A stretch of 64,000 nt of DNA from JAKFEW01 sp036675505 (GTDB lineage: Bacteria > Cyanobacteriota > Sericytochromatia > S15B-MN24 > JAQBPE01). Under the pieces are notes generated by a model. It was not told the origin of the DNA. It searched no databases and saw only the letters and a program-made list of their open reading frames with translations. Where the stretch lies: contig JAKFEW010000049.1 of assembly GCA_036675505.1 (NCBI GenBank), positions 1-64,000 of the forward strand, in the 5' to 3' direction. Shown piece after piece: positions 16,218-27,400 of the stretch. Every line of letters begins with the position of its first letter. The first letter of the stretch is position 1. Both the position numbers and the translations under genes were made by a program.

Positions 16218-17647
16218 TCGCCGGTGCTGGTTTCGGCGGCGGCAACCGTCTCGCGCACAGGCGGCAGCGGCGCGAAGCGCGCCTGGAAGAAGCGTAGGCT
16301 CGGCGGCTCGTAGGTCAGCTCGAGGCCCATGATCTCGTCGCGGTGTTCGAAGACCTCGATCACGGATTCAGCCACGACGTCCATGTGGGCCTGGGTGTAC
16401 ACGCGGCGCGGGATCGTGAGCCGCACCAGCTCGAGCGCAGGCCGCACATGCTCGCCGGTCGCCGGGTCGCGGCCGGCCGAGACGATCCCGCGTTCCATCG
16501 CGCGCACGCCCGAGTCGAGGTAGAGCGCGGCGGCGAGCGCCTGGGCGGGGAAGCGATCTTGCTGGACATGCGGGAGGAAGCGGCGGGCATCGAGGTAGAC
16601 GGCGTGCCCGCCGACGGGCTCCACGATCGGCACGCCGGCCCGTCGCAGCGCGTCGCCGAGGTAGTGCACCTGGCCGATGCGCGCGGCCATGTGGTCCTCG
16701 TCGACCGCCTCGACCACGCCGATCGCCATCGCCTCCATGTCGCGCCCGGCCAGCCCGCCGTAGGTGGGCATGCCCTCGTACGCGACCACCACCTCGCGCG
16801 CGCGCGCGGCGAGGGTGTCGTCGTTCAGCGCGAGGAAGCCGCCGATGTTCACGAGCAGATCCTTCTTGCCGCTCATCGTGCAGCCGTCGGTGAAGTGGCA
16901 CAGCTCGTGGAGGATCGCGGCGATCGAGCGGTCGGCGTACCCCGCCTCGTGCTGCTGGATGAACCAGGCGTTTTCGATCGCGCGGGTGGCGTCGAGCATC
17001 AACTTGATGCCGTAGCGCCGGCACAGCGCGTTCACCGCGCGCGCGTTGGCCATCGACACGGGCTGGCCGCCGGCCATGTTCACGGTGGCCTGGTAGTTCA
17101 CGTAGGGGATGCGGGCTGGCCCGAAGGCGTCGATCACGCGCTCGAGCTTGCCGATGTCGATGTCGCCCTTGAAGGGGGAGAGGTCGGTGGGGTCGTGGGC
17201 CTCGTCGACGATCACGTCGACGAAGCGCGCGCCGGCCGCCTCCTGGTGGAAGCGCGTGGTGGTGAAGTACATGTTGCCCGGCACCACGTCGCCGGCCTCG
17301 ATCGCGATCTTGGCGAGGATGTGCTCCGCGCCGCGGCCCTGGTGCGTGGGGATCACGTGGCGGTAGCCGTAGTAGGACTGGACGGCCGCCTCGAGCTTGT
17401 AGAAGCTGCGCGAGCCGGCGTAGGCCTCGTCGCCCACCATCATGCCGGCCCACTGGCGATCGCTCATCGCCGAGGTGCCGGAGTCGGTCAGGAGGTCGAT
17501 GTAGACGTCGTCGGCGCGCAGCAGGAAGGTGTTCCAGCCGGCCTCACGGATCGCGCGCTCGCGCTCGGGCTGGGTCGTGCGGCGGATCGGCTCGACCATC
17601 TTGATGCGATACGGCTCGGCCCAGGAACGCTTGCGGGGGGTGGTCAT
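16214..17647 (-). CDS. tpl: Tyrosine phenol-lyase (beta-tyrosinase)
   Basis: A 477-residue PLP enzyme that splits L-tyrosine into phenol, pyruvate and ammonium. It aligns across its length with Citrobacter TPL: DLLTDSGTSAMSDRQWAGMM, PTHQGRGAE, PLP-Lys262 in MSGKKDLLVNIGG, and YEGMPTYGGLAGRDMEAMA. Specificity positions match TPL rather than tryptophanase: Arg in AMERG (TPL Arg381) and Phe in LRFFQARF (TPL Phe448). AGGAGG precedes the ATG at 17647. It is second of two lyase genes in tandem and is coupled to a sensor kinase gene. Confidence 0.92.
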   Translation of the reverse strand: MTTPRKRSWAEPYRIKMVEPIRRTTQPERERAIREAGWNTFLLRADDVYIDLLTDSGTSAMSDRQWAGMMVGDEAYAGSRSFYKLEAAVQSYYGYRHVIPTHQGRGAEHILAKIAIEAGDVVPGNMYFTTTRFHQEAAGARFVDVIVDEAHDPTDLSPFKGDIDIGKLERVIDAFGPARIPYVNYQATVNMAGGQPVSMANARAVNALCRRYGIKLMLDATRAIENAWFIQQHEAGYADRSIAAILHELCHFTDGCTMSGKKDLLVNIGGFLALNDDTLAARAREVVVAYEGMPTYGGLAGRDMEAMAIGVVEAVDEDHMAARIGQVHYLGDALRRAGVPIVEPVGGHAVYLDARRFLPHVQQDRFPAQALAAALYLDSGVRAMERGIVSAGRDPATGEHVRPALELVRLTIPRRVYTQAHMDVVAESVIEVFEHRDEIMGLELTYEPPSLRFFQARFAPLPPVRETVAAAETSTGE

Positions 17648-17658
17648 CGGGATCCTCC

Positions 17659-19055
<1,397 letters not shown>

Positions 19056-19056
<1 letters not shown>

Positions 19057-20477
19057 CAAAACCTCACCTCAGTGCCCGCTTCGAGCTTGTGCGCGGCGTT
19101 CGCGAAGCCCGGCTTCGCGAAGATCGTGCCTGGCACGAAGGTGCTGGCGGCGCCGTAGAGCGTCGTCATGCCGAGCTTCCAGCCGATGCGCGCGTCGAGC
19201 TCGGAGCCGATGTCGCTCGTGAGCGCCGTGTTCGTCGTCGCGACCTGCCCGAGCACGCCCGAGCCGGTTTTCTGCGCCGCCGTGGCCAGGTGATAGGTGT
19301 AGCCCAGGTTGGCCGTGAGATCGGGCGCGAGGCGCCAGGTCAGGTTGGGCTGGACGAAGGTGACGTTGTTCAGGCCCGAACCTCGCGCGATGCCTGCGTC
19401 GGTGCCGTCGAAGCCGTGCAGGTCGTCGCCGAAGAGCTGGTTGATCGCGAGCGACTGCTCGTCGATGAACAGCGCCTGGAACCCGCTGTTGGTGCCGTCG
19501 GTCGCGTCGTTGTCGCCGCCGCCGCTGCCGAGCGCGAGGCCGAGGTCGATCGCGCCGAGGTTGTAGGTGGCGGTGCCATAGGCGGCGTACGAGCGCAGAT
19601 CGGCGCGTTTGCCGGTCGCGGCTGCCGCGGGGCCGACGCCCGTGAGCCAGATCGCTTCGCCGCCGAGCTTCAGCGGCCCCAGCGTCGTCTCGCCGTTCAG
19701 GTCGAGGTAGCGCTTGGAGGGATACACGCCGCCCTGCGTCGTGTCGATCTGCTGCGCGAAGAACGCCTGCAGCCGGTTGCCGAAGGGTGCCGCGTTGTAG
19801 GCGAGCACGTAGGTATCGAGCTCGTGCCAGGAGCCGTCGGGATCGTTGGTGGCCGAGGCGCCTTGCACCGTGCCCGACATGCCCTTCTGCACCGTCACGT
19901 AGGCCGGCGGGGCGGCGAGGTGATCGGGCCAGAGCGAGTTGCCCTTGGCGCCCCGCACGGCCACCGCCGCCAGGCTCGACTTGGCGAGCGGGCCGAGGTC
20001 GCCGAGCGCCCTGGTCACGCGGAAGGCGTCGCGGTTGATCGCCGAGACGATGCCGTAGCCGAGGCGCGACGGCTGGCGGCCGATGGTGGCGCCGAGCCCG
20101 AGCTCGGGCACCGCGTAGTCGAGGTAGAGGTGGCGCATCGCCACCGTGAAGGGCCGCTGGCGCGCGGGGTTGTCGAAGCCCATCAGCGCGCCTTCGTCGA
20201 AGTCGGAGCCCGCGAGGTCGGCGCTCGCGACCATCTTCATGCGCTCCCAGGCGGCCTCGAGGCCCACCCACGAGCGGATGTCGGTGAAGAAGTACCAGTT
20301 GTCGGCCACGGCGCTCTGGTCGAGGTCGAAGTTGAAGTTGCTCATCACGCGGACGCGGTCGTAGCCCGAGACTTTGAGCGCGGGGCCGCTGGGCGCTTCC
20401 TGGGCGATCGCGACGCGCGGATCGAGGAGGACGACCGACAAGAGGGCCAGCGCGAGGGGCAATTTGCGGGGGTGCAT
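19056..20477 (-). CDS. Outer-membrane beta-barrel porin
   Basis: A 473-residue protein with a signal peptide (~1-25). The sequence is rich in alternating hydrophobic beta-strands and ends in the outer-membrane signature EVRF. The pattern resembles alginate-export-type (AlgE-like) barrels or porins with long loops. The ATG at 20477 gives the signal peptide directly, so the longer reading to 20537 is rejected. It is the first gene of the operon porin-tnaA-tpl-kinase-receiver, so it may admit aromatic amino acids or release indole or phenol (inference). Confidence 0.82.
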
Positions 20478-20534
20478 GGGAAGGCCTTTCTGAAGCTGCT
20501 CCATGCCATCGAGCCACGCCCATGCCCTTTCGGG

Positions 20535-20554
20535 CATCGGGGCAGACTACGGAA
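20535..20554 (-). promoter_or_regulatory. Motif B copy upstream of the porin operon
   Basis: This 20-base segment (plus strand CATCGGGGCAGACTACGGAA) matches 52441-52460 at 17 of 20 positions and the reverse complement of 43894-43913 at most positions. It lies ~60-75 bases upstream of the porin start. Confidence 0.45.
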
Positions 20555-20614
20555 CCGGCCGCACCGGGCAAAACAGGTGGTTCCCCCGGATTCCTCGATC
20601 GGCGCCCCTGAAAT

Positions 20615-20632
20615 ACGGTGATTCATGTCCGG
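20615..20632. promoter_or_regulatory. Motif A operator upstream of narK: ACGGTG-N6-GTCCGG
   Basis: One half-site is perfect (GTCCGGAT flank) and one degenerate. It lies 31 bases before the ATG at 20664, within an AT-richer patch that separates the divergent porin and narK genes. Confidence 0.5.
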
Positions 20633-20663
20633 ATTTACGCATCCCAATCAAAGGAGAGCGGAC

Positions 20664-22001
20664 ATGAGCGCCACCACCGCCCACGACCTCGAGGTCGCGA
20701 GACGCCAGCCCGAGTACTGGAACCCCGAAGACGAGGTGTTCTGGGAGGAGCGCGGCAAGGCCGTCGCTCGCCGGAACTTGTGGATCTCGGTGCCGGCGCT
20801 GCACCTGTCGTTCGCGGTGTGGCTGCTGTGGAGCGCGATGGTCGTCAAGATGGGCGACATCGGCTTCCGGTTCTCGCCGGATCAGATGTTCCTGCTCGCC
20901 GCGGCGCCCGGGCTTTCCGGCGCCACGCTGCGGCTGCCCATGTCGTTCATCGTGCCGATCCTCGGCGGGAAGAACGTGACCGTGGCGATGACGGCTTTGT
21001 TGCTGCTCCCGTGCATCGGCCTCGGCTTCGCGATTCAGGACCCGGCGACCTCGTTCACGACGTTCCTCCTCCTGGGCATCCTGGCGGGCATCGGCGGCGG
21101 CAACTTCTCCGCCTCGATGTCGAACATCAGCTTCTTCTTCCCGAAGAAGATGGCCGGCACGGCGCTCGGCCTCAACGCGGGCCTGGGCAACCTGGGCGTC
21201 TCGATGACGCAGCTCGTCACGCCGCTGATCATCATGCTCCCGATCCTCGGCGTGGCCCAGACCATCACCAAGGAGGGCGTGGCGCCCCAGGCCGTCTACC
21301 TCCAGAACGCGGCCTTCTTCTGGGTGCCGCTGATCGTCGCGACCACCATCGCGGCCGTGATCGGGATGAACAACCTGCCGATCAAGGCGTCGATGGACCA
21401 GCAGCTCGTGATCATGAAGCGCAAGCACACCTGGCTCATGACGGTGCTGTACCTGATGACCTTCGGCTCGTTCATCGGCTTCTCGGCGGCGTTCCCGCTG
21501 CTGATCAAGGTCGTCTTCGGCGCCGACCCGAGCCCGCCCAACCCGCTCGCCTTCGCGTTCCTCGGGCCGCTGGTCGGCTCGCTGGTGCGCCCCGTCGGCG
21601 GCTGGCTTTCGGACAAGATCGGCGGGGCGAAGGTCACGCACTACACCACCATGCTGATGATCGTGGCGGCCGGGTGCGTGATCTACGCCGTCGGCGCCCA
21701 CAGCTTCCCGCTGTTCCTGGCGGCCTTCATGACGCTGTTCATCGGCACCGGCATCGGCAACGGCTCGACCTTCCAGATGATCCCCAAGATCTTCCCGGCC
21801 GCCGAGGCGGGCCCGGTGCTTGGCTTCTCGGCCGCGATCGCCGCCTACGGCGCCTTCATCATCCCGCAGGCCTTCGGCACCGCGATCAAAGCCACGGGCT
21901 CGCCCAACGCCGCGATCTACGCCTTCATCGCCTTCTACGTCGTCTGCCTCGGCGTCAACTGGTGGTACTACACCCGCCGCAACGCCGAGATGCCTTGCTG
22001 A
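20664..22001 (+). CDS. narK: Nitrate/nitrite transporter, NarK type (first of tandem pair)
   Basis: A 445-residue MFS protein with 12 helices and nitrate signatures GGNFSASMSNISFFFPKKMAG and GNGSTFQMIPKIFP, plus conserved Arg in TM2 and TM8 (ATLRLP, LVRPVG). It probably exchanges nitrate and nitrite or imports nitrate for NarGHI. The ATG at 20664 follows AAGGAGAG, so the in-frame ATG at 20625, which sits inside the motif A palindrome, is rejected. A second narK follows after 23 bases. Confidence 0.95.
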   Translation: MSATTAHDLEVARRQPEYWNPEDEVFWEERGKAVARRNLWISVPALHLSFAVWLLWSAMVVKMGDIGFRFSPDQMFLLAAAPGLSGATLRLPMSFIVPILGGKNVTVAMTALLLLPCIGLGFAIQDPATSFTTFLLLGILAGIGGGNFSASMSNISFFFPKKMAGTALGLNAGLGNLGVSMTQLVTPLIIMLPILGVAQTITKEGVAPQAVYLQNAAFFWVPLIVATTIAAVIGMNNLPIKASMDQQLVIMKRKHTWLMTVLYLMTFGSFIGFSAAFPLLIKVVFGADPSPPNPLAFAFLGPLVGSLVRPVGGWLSDKIGGAKVTHYTTMLMIVAAGCVIYAVGAHSFPLFLAAFMTLFIGTGIGNGSTFQMIPKIFPAAEAGPVLGFSAAIAAYGAFIIPQAFGTAIKATGSPNAAIYAFIAFYVVCLGVNWWYYTRRNAEMPC

Positions 22002-22024
22002 GCCTCGCTTAGGAGGAACTCGCC

Positions 22025-23533
22025 ATGAGTACCTACAACCCCACGACCCCGGTCGATCTCGACCGCGCGGAGGCGACGAAGTCCGCCTGGGTGCTCTGGA
22101 TGAGCACGCTCGCGTTCACGGTCTGCTTCTCGGTCTGGACGCTCTACTCGATCCTGGCGATCAAGATCCAGGACGAGATCGGCCTGACGGGCGCCCAGTT
22201 CGGCACGCTGCTCGCGGTGCCGATCCTGGTGGGCTCCTTGACCCGCCTGCCGGTCGGCATGCTCACGGATCGCTTCGGCGGCCGGATCGTGTTCAGCGTC
22301 CTGCTCGCGCTCGCCTCGGTCCCCACGTTCTTGCTGTCGTACGCGCAGACCTACGAGCACTTCGTGTGGCTCGGCGCGGGCTTCGGCCTCGCCGGCGCCG
22401 GGTTCGCGGTCGGCGCGGCTTACGTGTCGGTCTGGTCGACCCGCGAGAAGCAGGGCACGGCGCTCGGCATCTTCGGCGTCGGCAACGTCGGCTCGGCGGT
22501 CACGTCGTTCGGCGTGCCCTTCTTGCTCGCGTCGCTGTCGACCTGGCGGATCGTGCCGATGATCTACGCCGCCGTGTTGCTCGGGATGGCGGCGCTGTTC
22601 TACCTCACGACCTACGACAACCCGGCGCACCAGACCACCGGGCTCACGCTCCGCCAGCGGCTCGCGCCCCTGGCGCGCATCCGCGTGTGGCGCTTCGGCA
22701 TGTACTACTTCCTGGTCTTCGGCGGGTTCGTCGCGATCGGCCTGTGGCTGCCGCAGTACTACAAGAACGTCTACGGCCTGAGCCTCGAGGCGATCGCCTT
22801 GATCACGATGGCGTTCCTGCTGCCCGCGTCGCTCATCCGCGCGTTCGGCGGCTGGCTCTCCGACCACTTCGGCGCCCGCCGCGTCATGTACGCCGTGCTC
22901 TGGGTCTCGGTGATCGGCTCGGCGATCCTCGCGATCCCGCCGTCCGAGTACACGGTGCTCACGGTGCCCTACACCTACACGGCGAAGGCCACCGATCAGC
23001 CGGTGCTCTACAACCTCGCTTACAACAAGTTCCGCAAGAAGACGACCGCGAGCATCGTCGCCGTCGGCGGGGCGACGGGCGAAGCCGCCACGCAGGCGCG
23101 CGCCGCGAATCCAGCGCTCGACGCCGAGCTGACGGCGTACCTCGCGACGGTGGAGAAGGGCGAAGCCAAGCCCGTGTTTTCCCGCAAGACCCTGCCGATC
23201 GCGCTCGACGTGGTCACCTTCACCGCGGTCCTGTTCGTCGTCGGCATCGCGCTCGGCATCGGCAAGGCGGCGGTCTACCGCTACATCCCCGACTACTTCC
23301 CCAAGGAGGTCGGCATGGTCGGCGGCATCGTCGGCATGATCGGTGGCCTCGGCGGCTTCTTCATGCCGGTGTTCTGGGGCTACCTGGTCGACTGGACCGG
23401 CAGCTACCCGGTCAGCATCTTCGCCTCGTTGAGCGTCGTCAGCCTGGGCTGCCTGCTCTGGCTGCACTATGTGGTGAGCCGATTTATGGCGCCGAAGGAG
23501 GCTCGTTTGGCGAACGCCTTCGAAGACTCGTAG
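22025..23533 (+). CDS. narK: Nitrate/nitrite transporter, NarK type (second of tandem pair, long loop)
   Basis: A 502-residue MFS protein with signatures SLTRLPVGMLTDRFGG, AGFAVGAAYVSVWSTREKQG and GKAAVYRYIPDYFPKEVG. Compared with usual NarK1 proteins (~400-430 residues) it carries ~80 extra soluble residues at ~306-395, just before a late transmembrane helix, with a charged central part (FRKKTT, TVEKGEAK). In Paracoccus the two NarK types are fused into one protein; here they are separate and adjacent. AGGAGG lies before the ATG at 22025. Confidence 0.94.
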   Translation: MSTYNPTTPVDLDRAEATKSAWVLWMSTLAFTVCFSVWTLYSILAIKIQDEIGLTGAQFGTLLAVPILVGSLTRLPVGMLTDRFGGRIVFSVLLALASVPTFLLSYAQTYEHFVWLGAGFGLAGAGFAVGAAYVSVWSTREKQGTALGIFGVGNVGSAVTSFGVPFLLASLSTWRIVPMIYAAVLLGMAALFYLTTYDNPAHQTTGLTLRQRLAPLARIRVWRFGMYYFLVFGGFVAIGLWLPQYYKNVYGLSLEAIALITMAFLLPASLIRAFGGWLSDHFGARRVMYAVLWVSVIGSAILAIPPSEYTVLTVPYTYTAKATDQPVLYNLAYNKFRKKTTASIVAVGGATGEAATQARAANPALDAELTAYLATVEKGEAKPVFSRKTLPIALDVVTFTAVLFVVGIALGIGKAAVYRYIPDYFPKEVGMVGGIVGMIGGLGGFFMPVFWGYLVDWTGSYPVSIFASLSVVSLGCLLWLHYVVSRFMAPKEARLANAFEDS

Positions 23534-23543
23534 TTTCCCGATC

Positions 23544-23568
23544 GCGTCCGCGGCGCCGCCGCGGACGC
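23544..23568 (+). terminator. Hairpin between narK and narC (11-bp perfect stem, 3-nt loop)
   Basis: GCGTCCGCGGC (23544-23554) pairs with 23558-23568 around GCC. No T-run follows. It may limit read-through from narKK into narCGHJI. The following 90 bases are AT-richer and may hold a separate promoter. Confidence 0.6.
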
Positions 23569-23666
23569 AGCCCCGTATGAAACCCGGATGCTCGTATCAG
23601 TATTTGATGCGAATTTTAGAAGACGGGCAGCGCGCCGGCCGTGGCACGCGCCTGAAGGAGGACTCC

Positions 23667-24479
23667 GTGCGATACTTCGTTACAGCCACCACTCTGTGCG
23701 TGGTGCTGGCCGCTCCGGCCGCCTGGGCCGCCGTGGATGCGAAGGCCGTGTTCCAGCAGAAATGCGCCGCCTGCCACACGATCGGCGGCGGCAGGACCGT
23801 CGGCCCCGACCTCGCGGGCGTCGCCGCGAAGCGCGATCCGGCCTGGCTCGTGCGCTTCATCCAGGAGCCCGACAAGCTGATCGCCGAGGGCGACGCAACG
23901 GCCAAGGCGCTGGTCGCCGAGTTCGGGATGGCGATGCCGGCGACCGGGGTGACGAACGAGGAGGCGGCGGCGATCGCCGCCATGCTCGCGGGCCCCGTGA
24001 AGCCGCCCGCGGCCGCAGGGACCGCGGCCGCTCCGGCCGTCCCGGCGGGACCGGCCGGCGACGGCGCCCGTGGCGCGAAGCTCTTCACCGGCGAGCTCGC
24101 CTTCGAGAAGCGCGGCGCCGCCTGCATCAGCTGCCACCACGCGGGTGGCGGTGCGCTGGGCGGCGGCACGCTCGCCAGGGACCTCTCGGGCGTCCATGAG
24201 CGCCTCGGCCCGGCCGGCCTCAAGGGCGCGCTCGAGACCCTGCCGTTCCCGGTGATGAAGGAGATCTACGCCGACAAGGCGCTGACGCCGCAGGAGGTCG
24301 CGGACCTCGGCGCGTTCTTCGCGCACGCCGGCAACCAGCCTCCCACGTCCGCGGGCGACGGCGGCCTCAAGTTCGGGGCTGCGGGCGTCCTCGGCACGCT
24401 GGGACTCTTCACCGGCATGGCACTGTTCTGGCCGCGGCGCCGCAAGGGCGTGCGTGAGTCGCTCGTCGAAAGGAAATAG
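23667..24479 (+). CDS. narC: Membrane-anchored dihaem cytochrome c heading the nar operon (NarC-like)
   Basis: A 270-residue protein: signal peptide ~1-22, first haem CAACH at residues 33-37, a Pro/Ala linker, second haem CISCH at residues 153-157, and a C-terminal TM helix ending in basic residues (WPRRRKG). The GTG at 23667 is chosen because AAGGAGG lies 8 bases upstream and it begins the signal peptide; the longer frame from 23577 has no such support. In Thermus a dihaem cytochrome NarC is the first gene of narCGHJI and works with the nitrate reductase. The same order is seen here, 4 bases before narG. Confidence 0.85.
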   Translation: MRYFVTATTLCVVLAAPAAWAAVDAKAVFQQKCAACHTIGGGRTVGPDLAGVAAKRDPAWLVRFIQEPDKLIAEGDATAKALVAEFGMAMPATGVTNEEAAAIAAMLAGPVKPPAAAGTAAAPAVPAGPAGDGARGAKLFTGELAFEKRGAACISCHHAGGGALGGGTLARDLSGVHERLGPAGLKGALETLPFPVMKEIYADKALTPQEVADLGAFFAHAGNQPPTSAGDGGLKFGAAGVLGTLGLFTGMALFWPRRRKGVRESLVERK

Positions 24480-24483
24480 GACG

Positions 24484-27400
24484 ATGACCTGGTTCAAGGA
24501 AATCGAGAGTCCCGCCGAGCGGCAGTGGGAACAGTTCTACCGGAACCGCTTCCAGCACGACAAGCGCGTGCGCACGACCCACGGCGTGAACTGCACCGGC
24601 AGCTGCAGCTGGGAAGTGTACGTGAAGGACGGCATCGTCACCTGGGAGACCCAGGCGACGGACTACCCGCTGCTCGCGCCCGGCCTGCCGCCCTACGAGC
24701 CGCGTGGCTGCCAGCGCGGCATCAGCTACAGCTGGTACCTCTACAGCCCGATGCGCGTGAAGTACCCCTACATGCGCGGCGCCTTGCTCGACCTCTGGAA
24801 AGAGGCCCGCAAGCAGCACAGCGACCCGCTCGCCGCCTGGAAGTCGATCCAGGACGACCCCAAGCAGCGGACGCGCTACCAGAAGGCGCGCGGCAAGGGC
24901 GGCTTCCGGCGCGTGCGCTGGGACGACGCCGTCGAGCTGATCGCGGCGGCCAACCTGTACACGGCCAAGACCTATGGCCCGGACCGCGTCTGCGGCTTCT
25001 CGCCGATCCCGGCGATGTCGCAGATCAGCTACGCCGCGGGCTCGCGCTACATGAACCTGCTCGGCGGCACGGTCATGTCGTTCTACGACTGGTACTGCGA
25101 CCTCCCGCCGGCCTCGCCCGAGATCTGGGGTGAGCAGACCGACGTGCAGGAGAGCGCCGACTGGTACAACAGCCGCTACATCTGCGTGATGGGCTCGAAC
25201 CTCAACATGACCCGCACGCCCGACGTCCACTTCACCGCCGAGGTGCGCCACGCGGGCGCCAAGCTGGTCGTCTTCGCGCCGGACTTCAACATGGTCGCGA
25301 AGTACGCGGACTACTGGGTGCCGCTGAACCAGGGCCAGGACGGCGCGTTCTGGCAGGCCGCCGTGCACGTGATCCTCAAGGAGTTCCACGCCGACCGCGA
25401 GGTGCCCTACTTCCACGAGTACGTGAAGGAGAACACCGACGCGCCGTTGCTGGTCGAGCTGCACGCCGAGAAGGGGGGCCACAAGCCCGGCCGCTTCGTG
25501 CGCGCGGGCGCCCTGGACCGCTACGCGGGCCAGGAGAACGGCGACTGGAAGTTCCTGCTCTGGGACAAGCTGAGCGACGCGCCGCGCATGCCGCAAGGCG
25601 CGATGGGCCACCGCTGGCAGCAGGAAAAGGGCCAGTGGAACCTCAAGATGGAAGACGGCCTGGACGGCTCGAAGCTCGACGCCGACCTGACCTTCCTCGA
25701 CCGCTACGACGAGGTCTGCGAGGTCGAGTTCCAGGACTTCGGCGGCGATCGCATGCTGCGCCGCGGCGTGCCCGCCCGCCGGATCATGACCAACGAGGGC
25801 GAGAAGCTCGTCACCACCGTCTTCGACCTGCTGCTCGCGCAGTATGGTGTCGGGCGCGGCCTGCCGGGCGCCTACCCGACGTCCTACGACGACGACATGG
25901 TCTACACGCCGGCCTGGGCCGAGAAGTACACGGGCATCCACCGCGACACGATCATCCGCATCGCGCGCGAGTTCGCCGAGAACGGCGAGCTCACCCACGG
26001 CAAGAACACGATCATCGTGGGCGCCGGCGTCAACCACTGGTACCACAACAACCTGATGTACCGCTCCGCGATCACCGCGCTCATGTTCACGGGCTCCGTG
26101 GGCGTGAACGGCGGCGGCCTCGCGCACTACGTCGGCCAGGAGAAGCTCGCCCCGGTGGCGTCCTGGAGCGTGGTCGCGATGGCGACGGACTGGCAGAAGC
26201 CGCCGAGGCTCATGAACGCGCCCTCGTTCCACTACGTCAATTCCGACCAGTGGCGCTACGAGCGCGATTTCACCGAGTACGCGGGCCAGCAGTCGGATTC
26301 GCCGCTCGCGAACGGCACCACGATCGACGCGCAGGTGCGCGCCGTGCGCCAGGGCTGGCTGCCCTGCTACCCGCAGTTCGACCGCAACAGCTTCGAGGTC
26401 GCCGAGAGCGCCTTGAAGAGCGGGATGGACCCGGCCCAGTACGTGGCGAAGGAGCTCGCCGAGGGCCGCATGAAGTTCTCGATGGAGGACCCGGACGCGC
26501 CCGAGAACTGGCCGCGCAACTGGATCATCTGGCGCGGCAACGCGATCGGCACCTCGGCCAAGGGCCACGAGTACTTCATGAAGCACTACCTGGGGACGCA
26601 TTCGTCGGCGATCGCCGAGGAGGTCGCGGGCCCGGCGGTGAAGGAGGTCGTCTGGCGGGAAGACGCGCCGATCGGCAAGATGGACCTGATCGTCGATCTG
26701 AACTTCCGCATGGACACCACGGCGCTCTACTCGGACATCGTGCTGCCCGCGGCCACCTGGTACGAGAAGAACGACCTCAACTCGACGGACATGCACACCT
26801 TCGTGAACCCCCTGCAGCTCTGCGTGCCGCCCGCGTGGGAGTCGAAGTCGGACTGGGACATCTTCAAGACCCTCGCCCAGAAGGTCTCGGAGCTCGCGGC
26901 CACGCACTTCAAGGAGCCCGTGAAGGACCTGGTCTCGCGGCCGCTGATGCACGACACGCCCGACGAGCTCGCGCAGACGCACGTCCGCGACTGGAAGAAG
27001 GGCGAGTGTGAGCCGATCCCGGGCAAGACGATGCCGCACTTCACGATCGTCGAGCGGGACTACGTGAACCTCTACAACCGCTTCGTCACGCTCGGGCCGG
27101 GCGCCGCCTCGCACATCGGCGCGCACGGCATCCAGTGGGAGGTCGGCGACATCTACGATCGCCTCAAGGCCAAGAGCGCGCTCACCTGGGGCGGCAGCGT
27201 CTACCCGTCGCTCTTCGATGCCCTCGAGGTCGCCGACATGATCCTCGCGATGGCCCCCGAGACCAACGGCGAGGTCGCCTACCGCGCCTTCGAGGCCGAG
27301 GAGAAGAAGGTCGGCCTGCCGCTCAAGGACATGGCCGAGGACCACCGCGACGTGTGCTTCACGTTCAAGGACCTGGTCGCGCAGCCGCGCCGCGTCTTCA

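Noticed and set aside
13425..16313. 962-codon open frame antisense to the hybrid kinase
   Set aside because: It runs opposite to a gene with complete HisKA, HATPase and receiver motifs; composition is that of a shadow frame.
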